64,000 nt of DNA, from the NCBI GenBank assembly GCA_035605695.1, contig DATNGZ010000030.1:24939-88938 (forward strand). Direction: 5' to 3'. Position numbers and translations under genes: made by a program. Shown piece by piece: positions 26,384-35,487 of this stretch. Below the pieces are notes generated by a model. The model did no database searches and was not told where the DNA came from. It saw only the letters and a program-made list of their open reading frames with translations. How positions within the stretch are numbered: position 1 is the first letter of the stretch; each line of letters begins with the position of its first letter. This stretch comes from VRUE01 sp035605695. Lineage in GTDB: Bacteria > Actinomycetota > Thermoleophilia > Solirubrobacterales > 70-9.

Positions 26384-26869
26384 TCATGTGGCTGCGGCGC
26401 CGTCTGCTGCGCTGCGCAGCGCAGCAAGGTCGAGCTTGCGCATGCCGAGCATCGCCTTCATCGCCCGTTCGGCCCGCCCTTTGTCCGGGTCGGCGAACAG
26501 CTCTTCCATCCCGGTCGGCACGACCTGCCATGAGAGGCCGTAGCGGTCCTTGAGCCAGCCGCACTGGCTCTCCTCACCGCCCTCGGTGAGCCGCTCCCAG
26601 TAGTCATCGATTTCCTCCTGGGTCTCGCACTCGATCTCGAAGGAGACCGCCTCGTCGAAATTGAACTGGGGTCCGCCGTTGATGCCGATGAAGCGCTGGC
26701 CGTCGAGCTCGAACTCCACCGTCATCACCGAGCCGGCCTCACGTGGCCCGGCCTCTGTGTAGTGGGTGACGTTGACGATCCGCGAGTTCTTGAAGACCGA
26801 GACGTAGAACCCGGCGGCCTCCTCGGCCTCGGTGTCGAACCAGAGGTTCGGAATGATCTTCTGCGGCAT
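26384..26869 (-). CDS. VOC-superfamily (PhnB-like) protein
   Basis: 161 residues: IPNLWFDTEAEEAAGFYVSVFKNSRIVNVTHY, MTVEFELDGQRFIGINGGPQFNFDEAVSFEIEC and DRYGLSWQVVP are the PhnB-like/3-demethylubiquinone-methyltransferase-like VOC pattern of two beta-alpha-beta-beta-beta units. The ribosome-binding site AAGGAGGAG lies just before ATG 26869. Catalytic function is not established for most members. It sits 15 bp upstream of the serine hydrolase and may be co-transcribed with it. Confidence 0.8.
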   Translation of the reverse strand: MPQKIIPNLWFDTEAEEAAGFYVSVFKNSRIVNVTHYTEAGPREAGSVMTVEFELDGQRFIGINGGPQFNFDEAVSFEIECETQEEIDDYWERLTEGGEESQCGWLKDRYGLSWQVVPTGMEELFADPDKGRAERAMKAMLGMRKLDLAALRSAADGAAAT

Positions 26870-26965
26870 GGGTCTCCTCCTTCTCGCGCGAACAGGGTCC
26901 CCCTCAGGTTAGGCCGCGCCGTTTCTTCTCAGTTGAGCGACTCCTCTAGTACGGTCCCGATCCGC

Positions 26966-28119
<1,154 letters not shown>

Positions 28120-28123
<4 letters not shown>

Positions 28124-28494
28124 TCGCGACTGACCGGACGCGCGCAGGCAGGAGTGCTTCCCGGCAGCCGGTAGCGGTTGTCGGCGACCAGTCGGTAGAC
28201 CTTCGCCGCGATCGGTGAGACCCCCGGCAGCAGGAGGGCGCGACCGATGATCCTCCAGATCCCTCCGGCGCTGTTCAGCGTTGCGGCGATCGCCTCGTGC
28301 CCCGAACGGATCGTGCCATCGACCTCGACCCACTGCACGGCAGCGGTCGCCTGCGCTTCGGTGACTCCCAGCTCGGCCAGATCGGTGAGCTGCCAGGCGA
28401 CGATCTCCGCCTTCGGCCCGATCTTCTCCAGCAGGCCCGCGCACCAGGTGCAGAACGCGCAGTCACCGTCGTAGAGGAGCACGGGCCAGGTCAC
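28120..28494 (-). CDS. DCC-family thiol-disulfide protein (DUF393)
   Basis: 124 residues beginning VLLYDGDCAFCTWCAGLLEK, with the DxDCxFC signature of the DCC family, predicted thioredoxin-like proteins. RLVADNRYRLPG and a late Cys complete the family pattern. It is adjacent to and just upstream of the stop of the convergent dehydrogenase, and follows the TetR gene by 1 bp, so the two are likely co-transcribed. Confidence 0.85.
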
Positions 28495-28495
28495 T

Positions 28496-29050
28496 TCACT
28501 CCCAGGAATCGCTGAGCAGGCGGTCGAGCGCTAGCTGCAGCACCTGGGGCCGGGTCATGTCACCGTGCTCGGCGGCGATGAAGTAGCTGCCGATGAACAG
28601 CGAGAAGGTGAGCATGCTGCGGGCCTCGGCGTCATTCTCATCCGCGCAGAACTGTCCGAAGAGTGAGCGCAGGTACTCGATCCGCCGGTTGTCGACCTGG
28701 CGCACTCGTTTGGCGACCTCGCGGTCGCGGCGCGCCCAGTCCCGGATCGCCAGCTCGACGGCGAAATCGACGGATGGGGCCAGCTCGAAGAGCTGCTGCA
28801 GCTTGGCTCGTGGGTCGGCAGGTCGGCTCTCGAGGTACTCGATGACGTCCCCGGCCACGGTCTTCTCCCAGCTGTCGAGCATCTCCCCTAGCAGCGCCTG
28901 GCGATCTTTGAAATGCCAGTAGAAGCCGCCCTTGGAGACTCCCAGGGAAGCGGCCAGGGCCTCGACCCGCACGGCGTCCGGGCCTCCCTTCGCCAAGGCC
29001 TGCAGCGCCGCCTCGACCCAGGCGCCTCGTGGTGTCCGCACAGTCGCCAC
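28496..29050 (-). CDS. TetR-family repressor
   Basis: 184 residues from GTG 29050 (VATVRTPRGAWVEAALQALAKGG). The HTH is VRVEALAASLGVSKGGFYWHFKDRQALLGEML. An upstream ATG at 29086 would place the palindrome 29061-29074 inside the coding region, so GTG is preferred. Divergent from the DUF2867 gene, with two palindromes in the gap, it most likely represses both transcription units. Confidence 0.85.
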   Translation of the reverse strand: MATVRTPRGAWVEAALQALAKGGPDAVRVEALAASLGVSKGGFYWHFKDRQALLGEMLDSWEKTVAGDVIEYLESRPADPRAKLQQLFELAPSVDFAVELAIRDWARRDREVAKRVRQVDNRRIEYLRSLFGQFCADENDAEARSMLTFSLFIGSYFIAAEHGDMTRPQVLQLALDRLLSDSWE

Positions 29051-29060
29051 CGGGATATCT

Positions 29061-29074
29061 ATACGGCACCGTAT
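29061..29074. promoter_or_regulatory. Operator 1: palindrome overlapping a -35 box
   Basis: ATACGG-CA-CCGTAT, perfect 6-bp arms. Its last base is the first T of a consensus TTGACA (29074-29079) reading rightward, so a bound repressor would block RNA polymerase at the DUF2867 promoter. It shares the ATACG/CGTAT half-site with the palindrome at 29102-29123. Confidence 0.6.
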
Positions 29075-29101
29075 TGACAGATGCAAGCGGACTTGTTAAA
29101 C

Positions 29102-29123
29102 ATCCATACGACAACGTATGGAT
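29102..29123. promoter_or_regulatory. Operator 2: 22-bp palindrome
   Basis: ATCCATACG (29102-29110) and CGTATGGAT (29115-29123) are perfect 9-bp arms around ACAA. It lies downstream of the TTGACA box and just before the DUF2867 start at 29139, a classic TetR operator geometry. Confidence 0.65.
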
Positions 29124-29138
29124 CGAAGGGAGACCAGC

Positions 29139-29749
29139 ATGAGGCTTCCAAACGCGGCACACGAATCTCGCCCCTGGCGTATCCGGGAGATCACACCGGA
29201 CTTCATCCTCGAGGACGTCTGGGAGCTGCCCGCGCGCGGTGGCGCCGAGGACTTCCCGACGCTGCTCAAACTGCTGGCGGCTTCTGACCCGGCCAACGCC
29301 GACTCGCTGCCGACTCGCTTCCTCTGGCGCCTTCGCGATCGCCTCGGCGCGGTATTTAGCCTCGGCAGATCTCGGTCCCTGCCGACGGCGGAGGCGACGC
29401 GGGCGAGCTGTCGATCCCCGGCACGAACGAAATCTCGCTGGCCGGCCGGTTGCCCGAGGACCTGCGCGGCACCGTGGCGGACGTCGACTTCGGCTCCCTG
29501 CCGTTCGTCCCGCTTTACCGCACCGACGATGAGTTCGCCGCGGAGGTGTCGAACCAGACGGTCCACGGCGCGATGCACCTTGCCTGGGCCGATCAGGGCG
29601 AGGGCCGCTACCAGGCGCAGATGGCCGTCTACGTCAAGCCACGCGGTCTGTTCGGAAAGGGATACATGGCGCTGATCAAGCCGTTCCGGTATTGGATCGT
29701 CTACCCAGCCCTGATGCGACAGACCGAACGGATGTGGCTTAACCGTTGA
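29139..29749 (+). pseudogene. DUF2867-like gene with a single frameshift
   Basis: The first half (MRLPNAAHESRPWRIREITPDF...LEDVWELPARGGAEDFPTLLKLL) and the second half (ISLAGRLPEDLRGTVADVDF, LPFVPLYRTDDEFAAE, VHGAMHLAWADQGEGRYQAQMAVYVK, GLFGKGYMALIKPFRYWIVYPALMR) are consecutive parts of one DUF2867 protein, but lie in different frames. The join is near 29360-29375, where one base appears to be missing. Either the gene is inactivated or the assembly has an error. A GAAGGGAGA ribosome-binding site precedes the ATG. Target of the adjacent TetR. Confidence 0.7.
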
Positions 29750-30077
29750 GCAAGCGGTCGATGGTCTGCTCGAGTGGCGGAAGATCTTGCTCGACAATCT
29801 CAAACACGCGGTGGATGTCGATCCTGAAGTACTCGTGGGCGATCAGATCGCGGAGGCCTGCGATGTCGGCCCAGGGAGTCTCGGGCGATGACTCGCGCGT
29901 TGCGGAAGCTAAATGCTTGACCGCCTCGCCGATCACGACGAACTGGAAGAGGAGCGCGTCGTGAAGTAGCGGATCTTCCTTGGCCGCAGCGGTTTCGCCG
30001 GCTTGTTTTATGTGATGGCGGATCGCAGCGATTGCGTCTTTGATATCGCGCAGGCGCTCTCGCTCATCGCGGCTCAT
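29739..30077 (-). CDS. hepT: HepT-like toxin (DUF86)
   Basis: 112 residues, all-helical HEPN protein. RDLIAHEYF contains R76-x4-H81-x-Y83, the catalytic R-X4-H-X-Y motif of HepT RNases. Known HepT toxins are neutralised when their MntA partner adds AMP to the motif Tyr. The gene starts within the antitoxin stop (ATGA overlap). It overlaps the end of the broken DUF2867 gene by 11 bp. Confidence 0.88.
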   Translation of the reverse strand: MSRDERERLRDIKDAIAAIRHHIKQAGETAAAKEDPLLHDALLFQFVVIGEAVKHLASATRESSPETPWADIAGLRDLIAHEYFRIDIHRVFEIVEQDLPPLEQTIDRLLNG

Positions 30078-30601
30078 AGGGGAAGAGCCTCGCTGAGGAT
30101 CTCGCCGCGGATGTGCTCCTTGAGCATGTCGACGGTTGCCACGTCGACGGGTAGTTCGAGGATCTCTCCGGCTTCGCGACGAAAGGCGGCGAGGTTGAGA
30201 AGTGTGTTGCCTGGCTTGAGGTTGACCAAGAGATCAACGTCGCTTCCGGCTTTCGCTTCGCCGCGAGCGAGCGATCCGAATACGCGCAGCTTGTCGATCC
30301 CGTTCTTTTCGGCGGCATCGATCAGCTGTCGGCGTCGACGGCGCAGCGTGTTTGCTTGCGGACCAAGCTGACTTCGCATTGAAGTCGGAGGGATAGAAGG
30401 CTGGGTGGGCGGCGTCTCGATTTCTAGACGCCGGCCGCATGCTGCCAAGAGGCGCTCTAGCGTCGGCAGGGTGGGCAGGGATACGGCCGTCTCGTATCGG
30501 GCAAGCGCGGATTGAGAGGTTCCGGCGCGTGCTGCCAGCTCTACTTGCGAGAGATTCGCGTCGAGTCGCGCTTGGCGAAGGGTTCTGGCGACAGTGAGCA
30601 T
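30074..30601 (-). CDS. mntA: MntA-like antitoxin with N-terminal XRE domain
   Basis: 175 residues. Residues 4-60 are an XRE helix-turn-helix (LRQARLDANLSQVELAARAGTSQSALARYE). Residues 88-175 are a minimal nucleotidyltransferase: FGSLARGEAKAGSDVDLLV gives G109-S110-x10-D121-x-D123, the GSX10DXD motif of MntA AMP-transferases, then LDLAAF-like LNLAAFRREAGEILELPVDVATVD. The HTH fusion suggests that the antitoxin also autoregulates the operon. Start ATG 30601. Confidence 0.88.
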   Translation of the reverse strand: MLTVARTLRQARLDANLSQVELAARAGTSQSALARYETAVSLPTLPTLERLLAACGRRLEIETPPTQPSIPPTSMRSQLGPQANTLRRRRRQLIDAAEKNGIDKLRVFGSLARGEAKAGSDVDLLVNLKPGNTLLNLAAFRREAGEILELPVDVATVDMLKEHIRGEILSEALPL

Positions 30602-30631
30602 AGACAGAATATATCAATATCGGTATACTCC
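30602..30631 (-). promoter_or_regulatory. AT-rich promoter/operator of the HepT/MntA operon
   Basis: A 30-bp gap with TATATT on the minus strand (30608-30613) six bases before the ATG at 30601, implying a leaderless transcript. Repeated ATATC half-sites (ATATATC, AATATC) and GTATAC lie in the same stretch and are candidates for binding of the XRE domain. Confidence 0.45.
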
Positions 30632-31417
30632 TTAGGCCGGGCGGGCCAGGGCGTATGCGGTCAGCTCCGCCGGCGCGCCCTTGGCGCTGAAACGCCGCTT
30701 CTTTGCTGAAGCCATCCCTGGCTCGAGCTGCGCCAGGGTGTGGTTGGAGACGAGGAGCTCACCGGGCTTGGCGGCCTGGCAGAGCCGGGCGGCAATGTTG
30801 ACGTCGACGCCGAGGTAGTCGCGGCCAACCTTGCGGGGCCGGCCGAGGTGGATCCCGGTGCGGAGTTGGGGACGGTGACCCTCCACTTCGATCGACGCGG
30901 TGCGCTCGGCGGCGCTGAACGCGGCCTCTACCGCTCCGGGCGCATCCCAGAACGCCGCCATCAGCCCATCGCCCAGCCTCTTCACGACCTCGCCCCGCTG
31001 CTCGGCGATCGCCGGCTCGATCGCCGCGGTGACTTCGCGCAGCAACCTGATCGCGGCTCGATCCCCCGCCTGCAGCGCCCAGGTTGAGAAGCCCACCAGG
31101 TCGGTGAAGAGGACGGCGACGTCGACCTTTCCCCGTCCGCGGTCCTGGGACTCGGCAAGCCTTTGCCAAGCTTGCAGCGCCGTCAGCCCGAGCTCTCCCA
31201 GAACCCCCGGGGTGTCGCCCCTGAGGATCACCAGTTGCTGCGCGGCGAGGTCCGAGGGGCGGCCGGGGGAAATCGACATCAGGTCGACGAACCGGTCATC
31301 GCCCAGGGTGCGCTCCCGGGTGTGCCTGGCGGCCTTGACCAGCCGCGGCTGGCGGTTGAAGCGACGGGCGGCCGCGATGAATCTCCTCGCCGGTCTCTTG
31401 CCCGGATCCTCGCTCAT
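30632..31417 (-). CDS. Class III adenylate/guanylate cyclase domain protein
   Basis: 261 residues. DVAVLFTDLVGFSTWAL carries the first metal Asp, EVVKRLGDGLMAAF the second, and YLGVDVNIAARLCQAAKPGELLVS the transition-state and base-contact region. It is a cytoplasmic class III cyclase catalytic domain with an N-terminal helical region of about 90 residues rather than a membrane sensor. Product cAMP is more likely than cGMP but is not certain. It lies upstream of the HepT/MntA genes on the same strand. Confidence 0.85.
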   Translation of the reverse strand: MSEDPGKRPARRFIAAARRFNRQPRLVKAARHTRERTLGDDRFVDLMSISPGRPSDLAAQQLVILRGDTPGVLGELGLTALQAWQRLAESQDRGRGKVDVAVLFTDLVGFSTWALQAGDRAAIRLLREVTAAIEPAIAEQRGEVVKRLGDGLMAAFWDAPGAVEAAFSAAERTASIEVEGHRPQLRTGIHLGRPRKVGRDYLGVDVNIAARLCQAAKPGELLVSNHTLAQLEPGMASAKKRRFSAKGAPAELTAYALARPA

Positions 31418-31464
31418 CGCCGCAGCCTAGTTCGATCGGCCCCGTGCTCGGTAGCGTCCCGCGC

Positions 31465-32202
31465 ATGGCCCCACCGGTGAAGGCGGTTACGTTCGACTTC
31501 TGGAACACGATCGCTTGCGAGCCGCCGGGCACGATGGCCGCGGCGCGGCAGCGGGCGGTTGCCGCGGCTTGCGAGGCCTGCGACATCGAGGTCGAGGCGG
31601 AGCTGCTTGCGACGAGCCTTGAAGAGGTCGTATCGAGCTACCAGGGGTCCTGGTCGGCGGGGACGCACTTCCACCCTCGCGAGGGGGCGGCGATGCTCGT
31701 CGGCGCCCTCGGGGTCGAGGGGGCCGCGCGGGAGATGGTGGCGGAGGCGTTCTTGACCGCCGGCCGCGACGCAAACCTCAAACTCTCGCCGGACATTCGC
31801 CCCTGCCTGGCGGCGCTGGCCGAGCGCGGGATCCGCCTCGGGATCGTCTGCGACGTCGGCTTCACCGGTGGCGAGCTCCTCCGTGGCTTCTTGGACCGGG
31901 AGGGCCTGCTCGAGTATTTCTCCGGCTGGGCGTTTTCCGACGAGGTGGGGCACTACAAGCCCTCTCCACAAATCTTCGAAGCAGCCCTCGATGTGCTCGG
32001 CGCTCGGCCCGCCGACGCAGTGCACGTCGGCGACCTGCGGCGCACCGACGTCGCGGGCGCGAGGGCAATCGGGATGACGACGGTCCGCTACCGGGGGCTG
32101 CACGACGATTCCTCAACCGATGGCGGGGAAGAGGCGGAGTTCGTCGTTGACAGCCACCGCGATCTACCCGACTTGATCGCGGGCGTCGCGGGGTCGGCCT
32201 AA
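31465..32202 (+). CDS. HAD-superfamily hydrolase
   Basis: 245 residues. Motif I is TFDFWNT: the nucleophile Asp is present but the usual second Asp is Trp/Asn, as in a subset of HAD proteins. GIVCDVGF is the motif II region, HYKPSPQIFEAAL gives motif III Lys, and AVHVGDLRRTDVAGARAIGM is motif IV. The missing acid/base Asp suggests weak phosphatase chemistry or a different reaction. The ATG 31465 was chosen; a GTG at 31444 is in frame. Divergent from the cyclase gene. Confidence 0.8.
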   Translation: MAPPVKAVTFDFWNTIACEPPGTMAAARQRAVAAACEACDIEVEAELLATSLEEVVSSYQGSWSAGTHFHPREGAAMLVGALGVEGAAREMVAEAFLTAGRDANLKLSPDIRPCLAALAERGIRLGIVCDVGFTGGELLRGFLDREGLLEYFSGWAFSDEVGHYKPSPQIFEAALDVLGARPADAVHVGDLRRTDVAGARAIGMTTVRYRGLHDDSSTDGGEEAEFVVDSHRDLPDLIAGVAGSA

Positions 32203-32223
32203 TGGCTCGCGGTTTGGACGGGG

Positions 32224-33087
32224 TTAAAACCTGGCCTCGGGGTGGTCCTCCAGCGCCAGCAGCGAGGGCTCCGGCGTGAGTCGGACGCGCTCGGGCGCCA
32301 AGGTCACCGGCAGACCGCTCGCGCGGGCCATCGCTACTACCGGGATGTCCACACGCTGCGATGTTTTCCAGACGGTGCCGCCGTTGTCGATGAACAGCCG
32401 TTCCGTCGCAAACGCAAACGTGAGCGCTTCCGGCCCCTCGAAGGAGATTTCCGATTCAGTGAGAGCGTTGAATTTGACGGTCGCGCTGGCCTCGCCGACA
32501 AGTTTGCCGATTGCGCCGGTGTCGATCTTCAGGCCGGCGCCCGCCTCGGTCTCGGCGCGAACCGAGAAGCTGCGCGAAGTGAAGACGAGGTTGATGACCA
32601 GGAACTGACAAGGGTCTTCGCCGCTGAAGTCCGCCATAGCGGGATTGCCGGCATTGATCTTGGTGCCCTGAAGGACTGCGCCCAGGGCGAAGGAATCGAT
32701 TTGCTCCTTCATCACGTCGTCGAACTTGAAAGAGACCTTTCGCGCCTTGTTGAACTGCGAGTTGATTCCCGCGGCGGGGAGGGAGAAGCCCTCGAGCAGG
32801 CCGCCGAGGATGTCCAGCCCCAACCCGGCATCGACGCTGCTCGAGCGCACCCCTGACACATTGGCGGCGCGGACCGGAGGGTCGATGGCTTTTTTTAGCT
32901 GCTCCTCGACTGCGTCTCCATTTACCAGTGCGGAACGCAAACGACCACGACGGCTGATCTTTTCGCCTGGGCACAGGCCAACGACGTCGAGCGGGCGCAC
33001 GCCGGCGTTTGGAGTCTTTAGCGCGGTCGCCCCAAACAGCTCATATATGACCTTCATGATTGGATCGTTACGCCCACGTCGCCCCAT
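32224..33087 (-). CDS. Probable bacterial gasdermin-like pore-forming protein
   Basis: 287 residues, no signal peptide. Ordered blocks parallel the gasdermin N-domain: KTPNAGVRPLDVVG (24-37), AANVSG (74-79), GLGLDILGG (88-96), FNKARKVSFKFDDV (112-125), CQFLVINLVFTSRSFSVRAET (160-180) and SFEGPEALTFAFATERLF to Trp240 (215-240), where mammalian gasdermins have a similar L-A-F-x(4)-L...W strand. About 45 residues follow, ending DHPEARF, which could act as the short inhibitory tail of bacterial gasdermins. No adjacent protease gene was found. ATG 33087 has an AAGAGG ribosome-binding site. Established: bacterial gasdermins form membrane pores after protease cleavage. The assignment here is inference from pattern matching; an uncharacterised beta-rich family remains possible. 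Confidence 0.5.
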   Translation of the reverse strand: MGRRGRNDPIMKVIYELFGATALKTPNAGVRPLDVVGLCPGEKISRRGRLRSALVNGDAVEEQLKKAIDPPVRAANVSGVRSSSVDAGLGLDILGGLLEGFSLPAAGINSQFNKARKVSFKFDDVMKEQIDSFALGAVLQGTKINAGNPAMADFSGEDPCQFLVINLVFTSRSFSVRAETEAGAGLKIDTGAIGKLVGEASATVKFNALTESEISFEGPEALTFAFATERLFIDNGGTVWKTSQRVDIPVVAMARASGLPVTLAPERVRLTPEPSLLALEDHPEARF

Positions 33088-33120
33088 TGCGCCTCTTTCT
33101 CAAGGTTGTTGACGGCGGAG

Positions 33121-33149
33121 AGTGAATCGTGATTAGTAGGAGATGTCAA
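33121..33149 (-). promoter_or_regulatory. SigA-type promoter of the gasdermin-like gene
   Basis: On the minus strand TTGACA (33144-33149), 17-base spacer, TTCACT (33121-33126). Transcription would begin about 25-30 bases before the ATG at 33087, giving a normal leader with the AAGAGG site. Confidence 0.5.
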
Positions 33150-33186
33150 TTCATCCTGCGCACCGCGAGCCGGCTAGAAGGGCGAC

Positions 33187-33942
33187 TCAGCGTCGCTCCT
33201 CGCGGTACATCTGGAGCGCGTGCGCCCCGGCCGGATGCGCTCGCAGCTCACGAACGGTCGCGGCCATCGCTGCTGGCAGCTCCTCGGGCTGGGGCAGTGG
33301 CACGCCGTACTCGGGCGGCATCAGCACCGCCGCGGCCAGCGAGGCAAAGGTCAGGTCGGCGGCGCTGAAGCGCTCACCGCAGAGGTAGGGACGCCCGTCG
33401 CCCAGCCGTTTGGCGACGTCGTCGAAGACCGCACGCACCTCGGCCTCGGACCGCGCGGCGGTGGCCGGCGAGACGTCGAGGTAGCGATCGATGATCCGGA
33501 TTACCACCGGGTAGGCGAACGGCAGCGCGCGGCGTTGCCAGGCGGGCACCCCCGTGCAGCCATAGGCAACGGCGATGTCGCGACGTCCGCGCAGGCCGTT
33601 GTACATCCACCTGCGTCCCTCCGGCCCCAGGCACGCGTCGAAGTCGTCTTGCAGTGCCCGCACCTCGGTCGCGGCGGCGGGGTCGTCGGGGAACAGGGCG
33701 CGGTCTGGCGGCGCCTTTGCGCTTGCCGCCTCGACGATGTCCGCCGAGTCGACGTAAACCTGATCTCCCCAGACCAGCACGGGCGCGGTTTTCTTGCCGC
33801 CGGCACGGGCAACTGGGATCCAGTGGAGCACCTGAAGATGCGCTCGCTCTGTGTAGCTGATGCCCGCCCAGTCAAGCGCCCAGCGAGCCTTCTCGCAGTA
33901 GTGACTGATCGGGATCGTGATCAGAGCTGGGCTCTCACTCAT
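33187..33942 (-). CDS. Glutathione S-transferase-like protein
   Basis: 251 residues. ISHYCEKARWALDWAGISYTER is the thioredoxin-like N-domain with the S/C-x-x-C/A-type redox position (YCEK), then APVLVWGDQVYVDSADIVEA with the cis-Pro-preceding loop and glutathione-contact Ser-Ala-Asp. The C-domain includes RPYLCGERFSAADLTFASLAA, the GST N-capping box. Since actinobacteria usually lack glutathione, the cofactor may be another thiol. The start ATG is at 33942. It lies upstream of the gasdermin-like gene on the same strand with a 99-bp gap and separate promoter. Confidence 0.75.
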   Translation of the reverse strand: MSESPALITIPISHYCEKARWALDWAGISYTERAHLQVLHWIPVARAGGKKTAPVLVWGDQVYVDSADIVEAASAKAPPDRALFPDDPAAATEVRALQDDFDACLGPEGRRWMYNGLRGRRDIAVAYGCTGVPAWQRRALPFAYPVVIRIIDRYLDVSPATAARSEAEVRAVFDDVAKRLGDGRPYLCGERFSAADLTFASLAAAVLMPPEYGVPLPQPEELPAAMAATVRELRAHPAGAHALQMYREERR

Positions 33943-34020
33943 CGCAATAGTGTGGCCGGCGAAGCAGCATCTTGTCGCCAGACAAGAAAAGCATCGATCG
34001 TGACGGCCCGATCCGGCGCC

Positions 34021-34899
34021 TCAGTCGTGTTTCGTCTTCTCCCGATGGCTCGGGTCGGCGGCGCGAGAGAGTCGTTCGGCCTGTTCGCGGACTTCGGCCC
34101 CCGCCTCGCGGGTCGCGGCGACGGCCTCGTCTCCCACCGCCGCCAGCCCCTCGCTCGGTTTGCCGCCGACGATGTCGCGGAACGCTTCCTTGAAGCGCTC
34201 GGTGCGGCGCTCGGGGGCGAAGCGCTCCACTGCCTTGGCCTGCTTCTTCGGCCGTCGCTCGCCGTAGCGGTAGCGGGCCCAGGCCGAGCGCGGCTTACCG
34301 ATGCGGCCGGCGCCGTAGAAGGCGATGGGCGCCACGAAGATGCCGATCGCGCCGTGCAGGACCCGTCCCTTGGCGAAGCAGATCGCCACGCAGCCGAAGG
34401 CGAAAATGGTGAGGACGATGCTGCTGATCAGGGCGCTGGTCGAGCTCGAATCGATCACCACCGGGCTCACCCCGAGCACGATCAGCAGCATCAGCGAGGC
34501 GGCGATCACGGTTGCGTCGACCGAGCTGCGGCCCTCCTCGGCCCAGTAGACGTCCTCGAGGTGGACCCAGAGGGCGAACTCGTCAATCGTCAAGCCGACG
34601 CCAATGCCGAAGAAGAGGGCGCAGATCTCGGTGTAGGGGGTGCGGCCGTCGCTGACGAAGCCGAGCGTCCCGGCAGCCATCATCGTGACGATTCCAAAGA
34701 CGAGGTGGTGGAGGTGGACCCCTGACTCGCTTTCGACGTTTCCCGGCCACCAGGAGATGCTTTCGCTGCGGATGATCCGCGTGCTCATGCGGATGAAGGC
34801 GAAGGAGCCGATGAAGCCGACGAGGACGAGGAAGACCGCCTGCTCGTGGTGGTCTTCGAGGTTGTCCCAGAAGGATGTAAGGATCGACGCTGTGCTCAT
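34021..34899 (-). CDS. Integral membrane protein with charged cytoplasmic tail
   Basis: 292 residues. About six membrane helices to residue 200 include a conserved-looking GVHLHHLVFGIVTMMAAG (two His in a helix, possibly metal-binding) and EFALWVHLEDVYW. The tail from about 205 to 292 is Lys/Arg/Glu-rich and predicted helical (RRTERFKEAFRDIVGG..., EAGAEVREQAERLSRAADP). Transcribed divergently from the membrane protein at 34920. I recognise the LHH membrane domain from actinobacterial hypothetical proteins; no function is known. Confidence 0.65.
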   Translation of the reverse strand: MSTASILTSFWDNLEDHHEQAVFLVLVGFIGSFAFIRMSTRIIRSESISWWPGNVESESGVHLHHLVFGIVTMMAAGTLGFVSDGRTPYTEICALFFGIGVGLTIDEFALWVHLEDVYWAEEGRSSVDATVIAASLMLLIVLGVSPVVIDSSSTSALISSIVLTIFAFGCVAICFAKGRVLHGAIGIFVAPIAFYGAGRIGKPRSAWARYRYGERRPKKQAKAVERFAPERRTERFKEAFRDIVGGKPSEGLAAVGDEAVAATREAGAEVREQAERLSRAADPSHREKTKHD

Positions 34900-34919
34900 C
34901 GGGGGAAACCGAGTCTAAG

Positions 34920-35471
34920 GTGGGGCGTTCGATCCCACTCGGCCGCAAGCAGCTGCTGATCCTGACCGGGATCGCGATGGTGGCGTTCAACGTTGCGCTC
35001 GTCGTGCTCGATCGGAAGATGACGGACGCCGGCGGTCCCTCAGTCCTCGGCTTCGAGTTCGCGGGCAGCGAGCAGAAGGCGGCGCAGATCATGGCCGAAT
35101 GGGGTGCGAGCGGCCGCGATTACGCCCGCTGGTCGCTGTGGATCGACTTCGGCTTCATGCTCAGCTACGGATCCTTTTTCACGCTCGCCGCGCTCGCGAC
35201 GCGTGATTTCGCCAGGGAGAACGATCTGCGAGCGCTCGCCGCGGCCGGCATCGTCGCGCCTTTCTGCGCCGCGTTCGCGGCGATCTTCGACGCCGGGGAG
35301 AACGTCTTCTTGCTCCTAACCCTCGGCGGGCATGGAAGCAGCTTCGGCCCTCCCGTTGCGACGACCTTCGCCAGCATCAAGTTCCTGCTCATCACCCTTG
35401 CGATCGTCTATGTCCTCTGGGGTCTGGCGAGCCGGCTCCGCCGGCGCTTGCAGCTGAGTGAGGCGAGTTGA
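34920..35471 (+). CDS. Four-helix membrane protein
   Basis: 183 residues from GTG 34920. Hydrophobic segments: LLILTGIAMVAFNVALVVL, the region around WSLWIDFGFMLSYGSFFTLAALA, ALAAAGIVAPFCAAFAAIF and FASIKFLLITLAIVYVLWGLA. A short Arg-rich tail RLRRRL ends the chain. No signature residues were recognised. It is divergent from the LHH membrane protein, with about 20 bp between start codons, so promoters must overlap coding DNA. Confidence 0.55.
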   Translation: MGRSIPLGRKQLLILTGIAMVAFNVALVVLDRKMTDAGGPSVLGFEFAGSEQKAAQIMAEWGASGRDYARWSLWIDFGFMLSYGSFFTLAALATRDFARENDLRALAAAGIVAPFCAAFAAIFDAGENVFLLLTLGGHGSSFGPPVATTFASIKFLLITLAIVYVLWGLASRLRRRLQLSEAS

Positions 35472-35487
35472 TCGGGCGCGAATCCCT

